Made by a program: the position numbers and the translations under genes. From Myxococcales bacterium (GTDB taxonomy: Bacteria > Myxococcota_A > Polyangia > Polyangiales > GCA-016699535): 64,000 nucleotides of DNA. The stretch lies in assembly GCA_016699535.1 (NCBI GenBank), contig CP064980.1:3954872-4018871 (forward strand), given 5' to 3'. Of this stretch, positions 34,867-43,526 are shown piece by piece (position 1 is the first letter of the stretch; every line of letters begins with the position of its first letter). Below the pieces are notes generated by a model. The model had not been told where the DNA came from. It worked only from the letters and a program-made list of their open reading frames with translations, and did no database searches.

Positions 34867-37005
34867 TTAGTGTTTAGCCGCAGGCATGCTACTGGGCATG
34901 GGCACCATGCCAATGTCTGGTACTTGTATTTCGTCTTTAACAAAACCCGGTGGCGGAAGTCCGCCGTCCGTAGGCAATGGAATGTCAATGAGTTTTCCGT
35001 AGGGGCTAATCTTTACGGCACCCTGCCCTGGCATGACGTAAGCTCCGATGGTCTCATCGTACTTTGGAAGCGCATGCTCTATGGGCGTTTTGATCTTACC
35101 GCGCACCCTGCCCTCGTGCACCATGACAGGAATAGGCTCCTTGAGTTCAAACTCGTAGCCTCCTTCACGAAGCGCTAGCTCATAGGTTTTGTCATCCACT
35201 TCAAGTTCACGATCTAAAAAGACTCGCTTTTGCCCAATGCGGATATGGGGTCGATGGGCAAGCACAAAAGACATGAGCCGTACAGCCATGTGATTATGCA
35301 AACGATGGCAACCGTGCGAGTTGCGGCGAGCCACACTCATGTAGTCCACTGAACCATGCGTACGAATACCTTCATCACCACCTACTGCAATCGTACCGTC
35401 ATCAAACTTCTGATATTTTTCATGGTAGGCAGCAACAAGACCATAAGCCGATGCATAGCTTGGTCCCATTTCGTGATAATTGATTTCGTATTTAACGCCA
35501 CGCTTTTTGCTGCGTGTCAGCAAACTCTTGGGCGGTGTACTTTCTGGAGGAAGCCAGACGGGGGCAGCCACAATTTTCTTCCAAACCCGCGGACCGGTGG
35601 GTGAGCCTTTGTAGCGCCAGAGCACATGGCCATTTTCAAAATCACTGCGCCAACCACCAACCGTTGTTCCTATGCGCACAAGCGGTATTTTCTGACCATT
35701 GTACTTAGTAAACAAGGTGAGTCGTGGACGGCGTTGCACCGGCTGCCCGCGCTCGTTTCCTTCCTCATCAAAGGGAAAGTCATACCAAACATCCCCGCGA
35801 TCAATTTCAACCGAAAGCTTCATGTCGCCATCGTAGTACTCTGGTCTCGACGGACCGGGGATGGCCACGGTATGCTCAGCCTCGATGGCCCCTAACTTCT
35901 TGAGCCAACTTAATGTGGCTTCGGGCGTTTGAAGGCCAAACGCTTTAACCACATGCTTGCTCAAGGAAGCCTCAAAATTAGGAATGGGATGCGTCTTGCC
36001 ATCTTTGCCCTTAAAGGTGCGTGGACTACCGTCAAGCTTGGTCGAAGTACTGCCATCCTCAATCACGCCCGCCGAGTGCATCGCCCGCTCGCTAAGCACA
36101 CGCACCACCGCCCGGCGCTCAAGTTCCAAAGTAGGCTCTCTTAACTTTTCAAGAGTATCATGTCCGATGTAACCCCAACCGTAAACACGATGCCGGCGTT
36201 CAAAACGTGCCAAAGCCTCGTGCGTGCGCCAATCGAGTACACCCGGAAGATATTTTCCTAAGCCCTGGAAATAGCCTTCGCATTCCATACGCTTTTGCGC
36301 CGCGCGCACTGCCGAAACACGAGGAGCTTGGTTAAGATAGTTTTTTAAGTATGAAGCATCTCGTGTATCGAGCTCACTGACATCGAGCTCCTCTGGGCTT
36401 GCCACAGCCTTATTTTTCATCAGCTGCTGCACTCGCCGTTCCAAGGCTAAAAAGGCTTGGGCTTTTTGCTTGGTTGCCAACTCTCGCCGATACGCGACAA
36501 AACCGTCAAAATTCTGAAAAGCTGATAAATCAATCTCACTGATGCATTCTTTTTTGGCCATCGCCTCGAATCGTTCACGAAGCAGCGAAAGCGTCGGCAT
36601 GATCCCATAGAGCTCAAGATATTCATCGTCCTTTGCGCGCTCGCCGTGATGGTTGTCTGGGAATTGTCCGCGCGCTAAAGCTAAATAGGTTTTCCGATAG
36701 GCTGCTGGTTCATGCTCTGGAATGCTTTCAAAGATATAAGGCGTCCAGTCTTCTCCGAGATCTAAAAGCACATACCCTTCAGCCGCAGCTTTGGCTGCAT
36801 CAACTTTCTTTTCCTGCTTGGCGTCTTTCCAAAGCGGGACGGGCCGCGCCATGGGGGCAGGACGACTGTCCACGCGCTGGGTCTCCTTTTCTGGCTTAGC
36901 CTTGGTCGGCTCTTTTTTTTCGCCGCAACCGGAGCTTGGCACAAGGACAGCAAAAAGAAGGCCGCTTGCAAGAAGATACTTAAATTTCACCTCACCTCGG
37001 GCCAT
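34867..37005 (-). CDS. L,D-transpeptidase lipoprotein (YkuD catalytic domain)
   Basis: About 712 residues. A lipoprotein signal ends at S-S-G-C, followed by a Lys/Glu-rich tether. The middle is helical with a possible peptidoglycan-binding-like segment (V-L-D-W-R-T-H-E-A-L-A-R-F). The catalytic motif I-R-T-H-G-S-V and S-H-G-C-H-R lies near residue 570. These enzymes make 3-3 crosslinks in peptidoglycan or anchor proteins to it. The frame stays open up to 37293, but the signal peptide argues for ATG 37005 or GTG 36990. It precedes the small unknown gene. Confidence 0.87.
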   Translation of the reverse strand: MARGEVKFKYLLASGLLFAVLVPSSGCGEKKEPTKAKPEKETQRVDSRPAPMARPVPLWKDAKQEKKVDAAKAAAEGYVLLDLGEDWTPYIFESIPEHEPAAYRKTYLALARGQFPDNHHGERAKDDEYLELYGIMPTLSLLRERFEAMAKKECISEIDLSAFQNFDGFVAYRRELATKQKAQAFLALERRVQQLMKNKAVASPEELDVSELDTRDASYLKNYLNQAPRVSAVRAAQKRMECEGYFQGLGKYLPGVLDWRTHEALARFERRHRVYGWGYIGHDTLEKLREPTLELERRAVVRVLSERAMHSAGVIEDGSTSTKLDGSPRTFKGKDGKTHPIPNFEASLSKHVVKAFGLQTPEATLSWLKKLGAIEAEHTVAIPGPSRPEYYDGDMKLSVEIDRGDVWYDFPFDEEGNERGQPVQRRPRLTLFTKYNGQKIPLVRIGTTVGGWRSDFENGHVLWRYKGSPTGPRVWKKIVAAPVWLPPESTPPKSLLTRSKKRGVKYEINYHEMGPSYASAYGLVAAYHEKYQKFDDGTIAVGGDEGIRTHGSVDYMSVARRNSHGCHRLHNHMAVRLMSFVLAHRPHIRIGQKRVFLDRELEVDDKTYELALREGGYEFELKEPIPVMVHEGRVRGKIKTPIEHALPKYDETIGAYVMPGQGAVKISPYGKLIDIPLPTDGGLPPPGFVKDEIQVPDIGMVPMPSSMPAAKH

Positions 37006-37246
37006 AAGCAAGCGCATACGGGACGTTGTTTTTTCAGGATGCCCTGTCATAAAAGCGACAAAGGCCCCGCTATTTTTGCGAAAAACAGCAGAAATAAGCT
37101 TTAGGAGTTGTTTCACTACGACGTTCATTTTACTAAGGAATCCCACACTAATTAGATTAACAGACGATAGCCTAGACGCCACCGCATACCACACCACATC
37201 TATTTTAAAAACCGGCTTTTGGAGCAAAACATACAAGATTGAAGAA

Positions 37247-38185
37247 TCATAGCTCTTTGTTAGCAGGAGCGCGGCGCGCCCAAAAAGCCGCACAAAGGCT
37301 ACCTACAACGCAATGGGTCAGGGAAGAAAGCGCTGCAGGAATGGCAACCAAGGGGCTTGAAAAGTTGCTTCGCGCAAGCACCACGCCGAGACCCGAGTTT
37401 TGCATGCCAACTTCAATTGAAATAGTCCGAGCTTCCGTAGTCGAAGCAGCGAAGCATTTGGCCAGTACATAGCCTAAAAAAAAGCCCAGTAGATGTAAAC
37501 TCAGAACAGCTCCGGCAAGGGAGTAAATCAGCTGAGCCAGCTCTGTCTTTGCAGCAGCGATAATCGAAGCAACAATCAAAACTATCATGACAACGGCCAG
37601 CGGAGGAGCCCACGGCAAAAGCAGCTCTGTCACACGCGGCATGGTTTTGCGAAGCCAGAGGCCCAAAGCCACCGGAAGCAGCACCACCTTGGCCGTACTG
37701 ATAAAAAGCCCAACCCCGTCCACCGCAACTTCACTTCCAATCAGCAGGCTGCTTAATAGCGGCGTAAGAGCCACCGCCACCATGGTGGAAACTGCGGTCA
37801 GTGTCACCGAGAGCGCTACGTCTGCCTTGGCTAAAAAAGCAATCACATTGGACGCCGTGCCACCCGGACAACACGACACCAGCACGAGTCCAGCCGCATA
37901 AAAGGGGGGCAAGGAAAAAACTCGACTAAGCAGCCACCCCAAACCAGGCATCAGCAAAAACTGAAGCAATACGCCAACGCCGACGCTTTTCGGCATGCGC
38001 AACACGCGCAAAAAATCACTGAGTTCAAGGCTTAGCCCCATCCCCAACATGATCACCGCAAGGCCGATAGTGATAAGTGGCCCAGAAAACCAAGTCGCAA
38101 GCGGCGGATGCATTAAGGATGCAGCAGTAAAAAGCAGCAGCCACCAGGGAAAGAAATGCACGAATTTTCGAAGCCAAAGATTCAT
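37247..38185 (-). CDS. Bile acid:sodium symporter (BASS) family transporter
   Basis: 312 residues with about nine to ten hydrophobic helices. Family signatures S-C-C-P-G-G-T-A-S-N-V near 105 and I-E-V-G-M-Q-N-S-G-L-G near 255 are present; these form the crossover and sodium sites. Bacterial members import pyruvate, pantoate or other organic anions with sodium; the substrate here is unknown. A TGCCA/TGGCA palindrome sits 6 bp upstream of the start. Confidence 0.9.
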   Translation of the reverse strand: MNLWLRKFVHFFPWWLLLFTAASLMHPPLATWFSGPLITIGLAVIMLGMGLSLELSDFLRVLRMPKSVGVGVLLQFLLMPGLGWLLSRVFSLPPFYAAGLVLVSCCPGGTASNVIAFLAKADVALSVTLTAVSTMVAVALTPLLSSLLIGSEVAVDGVGLFISTAKVVLLPVALGLWLRKTMPRVTELLLPWAPPLAVVMIVLIVASIIAAAKTELAQLIYSLAGAVLSLHLLGFFLGYVLAKCFAASTTEARTISIEVGMQNSGLGVVLARSNFSSPLVAIPAALSSLTHCVVGSLCAAFWARRAPANKEL

Positions 38186-38190
38186 GACTC

Positions 38191-38243
38191 AACATGCCAC
38201 TTTTGGCATGTTATATGCCAAAAAAACGCCACAAATGGCATAT
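38191..38243. promoter_or_regulatory. Two palindromes of TGCCA/TGGCA half-sites before the BASS transporter
   Basis: AACATGCCA (38191-38199) is inverted at 38204-38212; ATATGCCA (38213-38220) is inverted at 38236-38243. The first palindrome is nearly the same as 7356-7377 upstream of accD. Its position right at the start codon suggests a repressor site. Confidence 0.4.
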
Positions 38244-38269
38244 TTAGCGCTGATTTCATGACAAAATAG

Positions 38270-39220
38270 TCAGTTGGTCTCAAGCTTTTTTATCCACATG
38301 ACTTGAACTGGGCCACTCACCACACTGGTCTGGTTGTCACTTAAGAGCACCACGCCTCCAGCAGGATGCCACATGACACCCTCCCAGTTTGGAACATCAC
38401 CATCACTCAAGCTTGCCAAATCAACGAGAGTTTCGGGGATGATGGATCGTGCATCTTCATCAAGCGCCACTTCAAAATGAAGCAAGCGAGAAATGCTGTA
38501 GTACCGCTCGATGGCCAGTACTTCGAGATGCCCGTTCGTTTCATTTTTGCGGCAAGCCAGCGACGAGAGCATGCCTTGCTCGGTGCTCAACATTAGCCGT
38601 GCAGTGCGCCAACTCTTATGCTTGAGATCATAAAGGGCAAGAGGCGCAAAACGTTTACTCGTTGTATCACTCGTGCCATTTTCCACACCAGCAAGCACAT
38701 AAGATTCGGTGGCACATAACCCTTCGATGCCTTGGTTATCGTTGGCGGTCATATTAAAGAGCGCGTAAGGCAAGTCAATTTTTTCTTCAAGCTTGGCGAT
38801 ATCGCCAGACACCTCAAAGAGTAGAATATCGTCGGTCTTGCGATTGGCTTCATGGCGTTCGGTGCCCAGCACAAAATGCGTTGAATCAATCCATCCTAAG
38901 GACTCCGTATCGGCCCCTTCGGGAACGCCAATCAGGGAAAGCTTGTGCTCAGTTAGTTGTGCATGTCCTTCCTGCACTTTAAAGGCCAGCAACACGCGGT
39001 CACGTTCGGCCACCGCCCAAAATCGAGAAGCCGAATCAAGATCGAGCCCTGATAAACCAAAAATCTCAGGCGTCTGAAGTGTCATCAGGTGCACATCGAG
39101 CTTTGCGGCAAGCAATTTTTTGCCTGCTGTAGCTTTGCTTGTACTTGTTCTCGGTTGAGTTGAAGCACAGGCCACAAGGAAAATAGATACCCCAAAGATC
39201 AATACGCTGTTTTTTTTCAC
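38270..39220 (-). CDS. Lipoprotein with phytase-like/esterase-like beta-propeller domain
   Basis: About 316 residues from GTG 39220, which has GGAGG 5 nt upstream. Lipobox F-L-V-A-C. The domain begins E-I-F-G-L-S-G-L-D-L-D and contains F-V-L-G-T-E-R-H, D-N-Q-G-I-E-G-L-C and V-V-L-L-S-D-N-Q, repeated strand motifs like the 'esterase-like activity of phytase' family. No catalytic residues can be assigned. It lies between two other lipoprotein/transport genes on the same strand. Confidence 0.7.
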   Translation of the reverse strand: MKKNSVLIFGVSIFLVACASTQPRTSTSKATAGKKLLAAKLDVHLMTLQTPEIFGLSGLDLDSASRFWAVAERDRVLLAFKVQEGHAQLTEHKLSLIGVPEGADTESLGWIDSTHFVLGTERHEANRKTDDILLFEVSGDIAKLEEKIDLPYALFNMTANDNQGIEGLCATESYVLAGVENGTSDTTSKRFAPLALYDLKHKSWRTARLMLSTEQGMLSSLACRKNETNGHLEVLAIERYYSISRLLHFEVALDEDARSIIPETLVDLASLSDGDVPNWEGVMWHPAGGVVLLSDNQTSVVSGPVQVMWIKKLETN

Positions 39221-39308
39221 CACACCCTCCACTGGATCAGCCCACGACGGGACCAAAAGCTAACCGCGGTCCTTATGCGATAGACGCCAACCGATCGTCG
39301 AGCATACG

Positions 39309-40045
39309 TCACTTAATCATGCTCTTAGCGCCCAAACAGTCCTTAAGGTCCTTTGTCTGCCGCCAAGCGCACTGCCCACTGTTTGTGCGCTCGCAAATCG
39401 CGCTTCGATAACAAGCGTACTCTTCGCGCCACTCGCAAGTGCTTACTCTGTCGCTACCTTTTTCAATGCATAACTGCCCTGAACAGCCTCCAGCAACGCA
39501 GCCCTTGCCGGCAAGTATTGGGTTTTCGGCGGCAACGGTTAAACATTGAGCGATCTTCCAGCTGCACTTGCCATCGTTGCTTTTGAGACAGACAGGTCCA
39601 GCCGTTTGTCCATCGGGGCAACGCCGAGCCGGCAAAGCTGGCATCATGGCGCATTTCTGTGCAGGACATGTCGAGTTCACCTCTGCTTTGGGATCAGGCA
39701 GCGGCTTAACAGTTTCATCTTTTGCTTCAAACGATGCAGGCTTTGGCGCTACTTTGTTCTCGCCGTTTGCGGGAGCTGGATTCGGTCCTGCGGAATCGTT
39801 TCGAGCACTGGGTTGTTTTTTTGGATCAGCGCTATCTTTTGCCGATGGCGCTTTTATCTCTTTTTCTGAAGCTTCCTCGGTAAGCTCCGTGCGCTCGGTA
39901 ATTGCGGCGCATTTTGCTCAGCAGGGTTAGCTTGCTGCTCAACCGCTGACAACGACGGCGGAGGCGTTTGTGCTTCAGGGCTTTGCTCGGGACTTTGCTG
40001 ACATGCAACGATTAGCCCTAAGCCTATCCAAACAATTTTGTTCAT
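39309..40045 (-). CDS. Cys-rich lipoprotein, one frameshift
   Basis: The start (M-N-K-I-V-W-I-G-L-G-L-I-V-A-C) gives a lipoprotein signal, then a Pro/Gln/Ala linker. At the A-run opposite 39912-39915 one base is missing. The other frame continues as a Lys/Pro/Ala-rich linker and a domain with about twelve Cys (C-P-A-Q-K-C, R-C-P-D-G, G-x-C-x-W repeats). Such disulfide-rich repeats are common in secreted myxobacterial proteins. Total is about 245 residues; function unknown. It begins 10 bp after the MgtC gene. Confidence 0.65.
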
Positions 40046-40055
40046 GCACAGTTGC

Positions 40056-41342
40056 TTACCAGTGCAGGAAAAAAGCCGCAACTGCCAACGAAAAAGCCAG
40101 ACTTATGCCAATCCGGATCCCAAGTTCTTTGCCGCCCAGTAAACCTGCCAATAATGTTTTTGAAGCAAAATTGCTCGCCGCAACCAGATACACAGAATGC
40201 CGAGCAGCTGCAGTGCTCACCTGCCCCTGCTCGTGCAGCTTTCCAAGCGATAAGGTAATGGCATCAACGTTTGCGACTGCACCGAAGGTGGCCGATAAAT
40301 ACACACCTGTTTCTGGGAGCAGATGTGCCGCCGCGCGTGACAAGAGCAACACCAACGTAAACAGACCTGCGAACTTGATTGCCATCGATAACGAAAAGGG
40401 GTTGCTCACATCGAGGGTGGCTGCTTCGTTAATCGTGCTTCGTTCGCCAGGGCTTCGTCCTATTGAAGCTTGCCAAAACAAAACGCTTCCGAGAATCAAA
40501 CTGCTAAGTCCCGCCGCCCCCAAAAACCACATCACTTCGGGCAGCAAAGCTGGCGAGGTCACCGAGATATCAACCATCATGCGCGGAAACATCGTCGAAG
40601 ATGCCAAGACGATAGCCGCAGCACACGCTGTGGTTAGGCTCCGACGCTGCTTGGCATGACCTGAAAAAGAAACGGTCACGGCGGTTGAAGAAGCGAGTCC
40701 GCCGAGCAAGCCGGTCAAGCCAAGCCCCCTGCCCGGTCCCATGACGCGAATCGCAATATAACCGGCAAAACTAATGGAAGAGATCAACACGGCCAGCAAT
40801 CCGATGTGACGTGGATTGAGTGTACCCCAGGGCCCCATGTCGGCATTGGGCAAAAGCGGCAAGAGAATGGCCGCAAGCAACAAAAGTTTCATGACTGAAA
40901 AAACGTCTTCTTCTGAAACATTTCGCAAAAAGCCGTGCAGTGGTTTTTTCAGCGATAGCAATGCAAGTACGACGCTTGCGCCTGCGGCCACCAGGAGCAG
41001 GCGATCGGTATAAGGCATGTCGAGCTCTTTGGCTGTGCTCAAAGCACCCAGGGCATAGGTTACCAGCGCCGCAACCTCCGTCGTTACTCCCTTATCCGAT
41101 CGGGATACTGAGTCACGGTAATAAGCTATGGCAATGAGGGTTCCAACAATAAGAGCAAGACCGAGGGAGACCCAGACATGGGCTAACATGCCAATGGCGC
41201 CAAGAAGTGCAATCAGCGAAAAGGTGCGTGCACCAGCAAATCGACCAATACGGCCATCTTGCTGACGTTCAGCTCCAATAAGCAAACCGGCAGCCAACGC
41301 CGTAGCCAAGGAAAGTACATTTTCGATGCCAGAAGGAGTCAC
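40056..41342 (-). CDS. MgtC/SapB family membrane protein with DUF4010 domain
   Basis: 428 residues, about twelve hydrophobic helices. The MgtC/SapB part (A-A-G-L-L-I-G-A-E-R-Q near residue 17, R-T-F-S-L-I-A-L-L-G) is followed by a DUF4010 domain (G-L-L-G-G-L-A-S-S-T-A-V-T). MgtC proteins are tied to Mg2+ homeostasis and acid or ATP control; for this long version the role is unknown. It is cotranscribed with the Cys-rich lipoprotein. Confidence 0.87.
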   Translation of the reverse strand: MTPSGIENVLSLATALAAGLLIGAERQQDGRIGRFAGARTFSLIALLGAIGMLAHVWVSLGLALIVGTLIAIAYYRDSVSRSDKGVTTEVAALVTYALGALSTAKELDMPYTDRLLLVAAGASVVLALLSLKKPLHGFLRNVSEEDVFSVMKLLLLAAILLPLLPNADMGPWGTLNPRHIGLLAVLISSISFAGYIAIRVMGPGRGLGLTGLLGGLASSTAVTVSFSGHAKQRRSLTTACAAAIVLASSTMFPRMMVDISVTSPALLPEVMWFLGAAGLSSLILGSVLFWQASIGRSPGERSTINEAATLDVSNPFSLSMAIKFAGLFTLVLLLSRAAAHLLPETGVYLSATFGAVANVDAITLSLGKLHEQGQVSTAAARHSVYLVAASNFASKTLLAGLLGGKELGIRIGISLAFSLAVAAFFLHW

Positions 41343-41374
41343 TTCTAAAAAATTAGCCCTTTATGACGGCTTTG

Positions 41375-42676
41375 TCATGTTTTGTTCGAAGCGAACACTG
41401 CATCTGCAATTTCGTATAAGCCATGCTTTGGAAGACGCACAAAGGCCGACCAGGCCGCGGCGGCCAAAGTACCATCTTTTATCCAGTCTTTTAGCCATTC
41501 GCCCGCATGTTTAGGATCGCGTTGTTTGAAACCAGCGCCGTTTTCGATGAGCCAGCGTCGATTGTAGCGTTCATGAACGCCCACTGGCCAGGCACAAATC
41601 ACCGGCAAGCCAAGAGCTGCAAAGAAGCTCAACTCACTTGGCTTGGTCCATAGAATATCGGTATCCGCCATGAGGGTATTGAAGCTTTTAAAATAAGCGG
41701 CGATATCGTCTTCGACTAAAATATCAATACTGGTTCCCAGTAGATCTTGCATCTCTAGCTTGTTCAAGATGTTTTTGAGATTTTCGGCCACTTCATTTCG
41801 AATGCCGGCAACAAGGGTGATCCGAAGTCTATTTTCTCTTAACAACTCCGCGCAGCTCGGCAAAAAATGCTCAACAATCTGGGTTTGCGCACCGGCTCCG
41901 CCGACAGCATAACTGAGACGCGGCGGTTGCGTGTCTTGCGCGTGCTCGAACTCAGCTCCAAGCAATTGCAATGACTCGTAATGAATTTCTTTACGAAAGC
42001 TTCCAAAAGGGTCCAGTCGATGCAAACGCTTTGCTAAATTATGCTTGAGCGATGTGAGCTGCGGCCCTCCCAATAGCTCGTGAGGTAGAGGAAAACCGGT
42101 CACTCGAATCTGCTCCGCGCTCACACCATAGGCACGCAAGCGACGTCGCGCTCGTTGACTGGGCACGCAGTAGATAAGATGTGAGGATGCAGGATCATAA
42201 GGCGCCCACACTCGATTGATGTCACTGTCCGTTACAACGCAATAAACGTTTTTAATACCAAGTCTGTCGGCCATGATAGCCGGCGCATAAAAAGTCGACA
42301 CCATAGGTCCCGCTTGGTCTTGCAAGTAGCTTTTAAAATCCTGACCCAAGCCCCGTCGTATCTCACGCTCTAAAAGACGCGCCGAAAGATTCGGTCTTGA
42401 AAGATCACGACGGGGATAAAGACTTGGTATTCCCGTGATGTTCTCTAACAGCGCACGCATCGGGCCGCCCAGCGGTCCCGCTGCTGCCGAGGCCCGCGAA
42501 AGGCGCTCGTAACCTGCCCGGATCCTTGCCCAGCGCTTCTGCTCATCAGCCTGTGCAAGCGGCGCATCGTCAATATCCATCACGGGTAACGATACATAGT
42601 CGCCCAAAGCATAAGCAGCACGATTGTGCCCATACCCCATGTTGACTGAAACTAAGGTTGCCTTGTTCACCAACAC
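41375..42676 (-). CDS. GT-B glycosyltransferase-like protein (MurG/MGDG synthase type)
   Basis: 433 residues. The N-terminal V-N-M-G-Y-G-H-N-R-A-A-Y-A-L resembles the G-G-G-H loop of diacylglycerol glycosyltransferases. P-S-Q-R-A-R-R-R-L-R and the C-terminal T-D-I-L-W-T-K-P-S-E-L-S-F-F-A-A-L-G-L-P match the nucleotide-sugar side of GT-B enzymes. It may glycosylate a lipid at the inner membrane. No membrane helix is seen; donor and acceptor are unknown. Confidence 0.7.
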   Translation of the reverse strand: MLVNKATLVSVNMGYGHNRAAYALGDYVSLPVMDIDDAPLAQADEQKRWARIRAGYERLSRASAAAGPLGGPMRALLENITGIPSLYPRRDLSRPNLSARLLEREIRRGLGQDFKSYLQDQAGPMVSTFYAPAIMADRLGIKNVYCVVTDSDINRVWAPYDPASSHLIYCVPSQRARRRLRAYGVSAEQIRVTGFPLPHELLGGPQLTSLKHNLAKRLHRLDPFGSFRKEIHYESLQLLGAEFEHAQDTQPPRLSYAVGGAGAQTQIVEHFLPSCAELLRENRLRITLVAGIRNEVAENLKNILNKLEMQDLLGTSIDILVEDDIAAYFKSFNTLMADTDILWTKPSELSFFAALGLPVICAWPVGVHERYNRRWLIENGAGFKQRDPKHAGEWLKDWIKDGTLAAAAWSAFVRLPKHGLYEIADAVFASNKT

Positions 42677-42961
42677 GGGGTGTTACGGAAGAATCAAAGC
42701 AAATGCAAATTTGACCGTGCTCGGTCAGTCCGTGGCGTCCGCAAGGACTTTTCTCGAGGTTTACGTATATTCGGCTTACGTCCTCGGAGCTCCTCCTCAT
42801 ATACTGAAGTATAATCGTCCTCGCCCCTGTGGGCGCGCTCGAATCTACGAAAACCTCGGAAAAAGAATTGTCTTTTAGTTTTGCGCTCGTGTTCGCATAC
42901 TTTTTTGTTAACTGGTGACGTTTGTCACCGACTGACCAGGTACATTTGACCTGCTCATTAT
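42677..42961. other. Intergenic region with two short hairpins
   Basis: About 285 bp. GACCG/CGGTC (about 42713-42727) and GGTGAC/GTCACC (about 42922-42938) are small inverted repeats. Open frames here lack any protein-like pattern. Promoter signals for the glycosyltransferase are probable. Confidence 0.4.
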
Positions 42962-43432
42962 TCAAGATTGGAGCTCTTTGAGTTTTTCCGCGACCTTTTC
43001 GGCATGTCCTTTGGCTTGAACCTTCTTCCAATGGTGAGCCACTTTGCCCTGCGGATCGATAATCACGGTGCTCCGGATCACGCCTTCGGTGACCTTGCCG
43101 TACATGTTTTTCTCTCCCCATGCGCCATATTTAGTCATTACCTTTTTACTTTCGTCGCTTAGCAAGGAAATCTTGAGTTTGTATCTAGCAATGAATTTTT
43201 GATGACTTTTTGCATCGTCCGGACTGCAACCAAATACGGTCGCATCAAGCTTTTCAAAGCCCTTTATGCCCGATGAAAAATCGCAGGCCTCAATGGTGCA
43301 TCCAGGCGTATCGTCCTTTGGGTAAAAATAGAGCACAACCCACTTCCCTTTTTGCTCAGCAAGCGAAACCTTGTTTCCTTTTTCATCAGGCAAGGTAAAT
43401 GCCGGAGCGTTTTTTCCTATTTCAACAGTCAT
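42962..43432 (-). CDS. bcp: Thioredoxin-dependent thiol peroxidase (BCP/PrxQ)
   Basis: 156 residues. Peroxidatic C45 and resolving C50 are in the motif P-G-C-T-I-E-A-C, the atypical 2-Cys arrangement. G-V-I-R-S-T-V-I-I-D is typical. It reduces peroxides at the expense of thioredoxin in the cytoplasm. It is a single gene ahead of the glycosyltransferase. Confidence 0.95.
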   Translation of the reverse strand: MTVEIGKNAPAFTLPDEKGNKVSLAEQKGKWVVLYFYPKDDTPGCTIEACDFSSGIKGFEKLDATVFGCSPDDAKSHQKFIARYKLKISLLSDESKKVMTKYGAWGEKNMYGKVTEGVIRSTVIIDPQGKVAHHWKKVQAKGHAEKVAEKLKELQS

Positions 43433-43526
43433 CTTAAAACTCCCTTTTTGAAATACCTTGGTAAAACAAAAACTCTCTCAATTCTAGAGTGCAATCGATT
43501 TGCTACCCAGTCTGCCCATCCATGCC

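Noticed and set aside
42570..43121. 183-codon minus-strand frame
   Set aside because: It overlaps bcp and the glycosyltransferase in another frame and has no family-like features.
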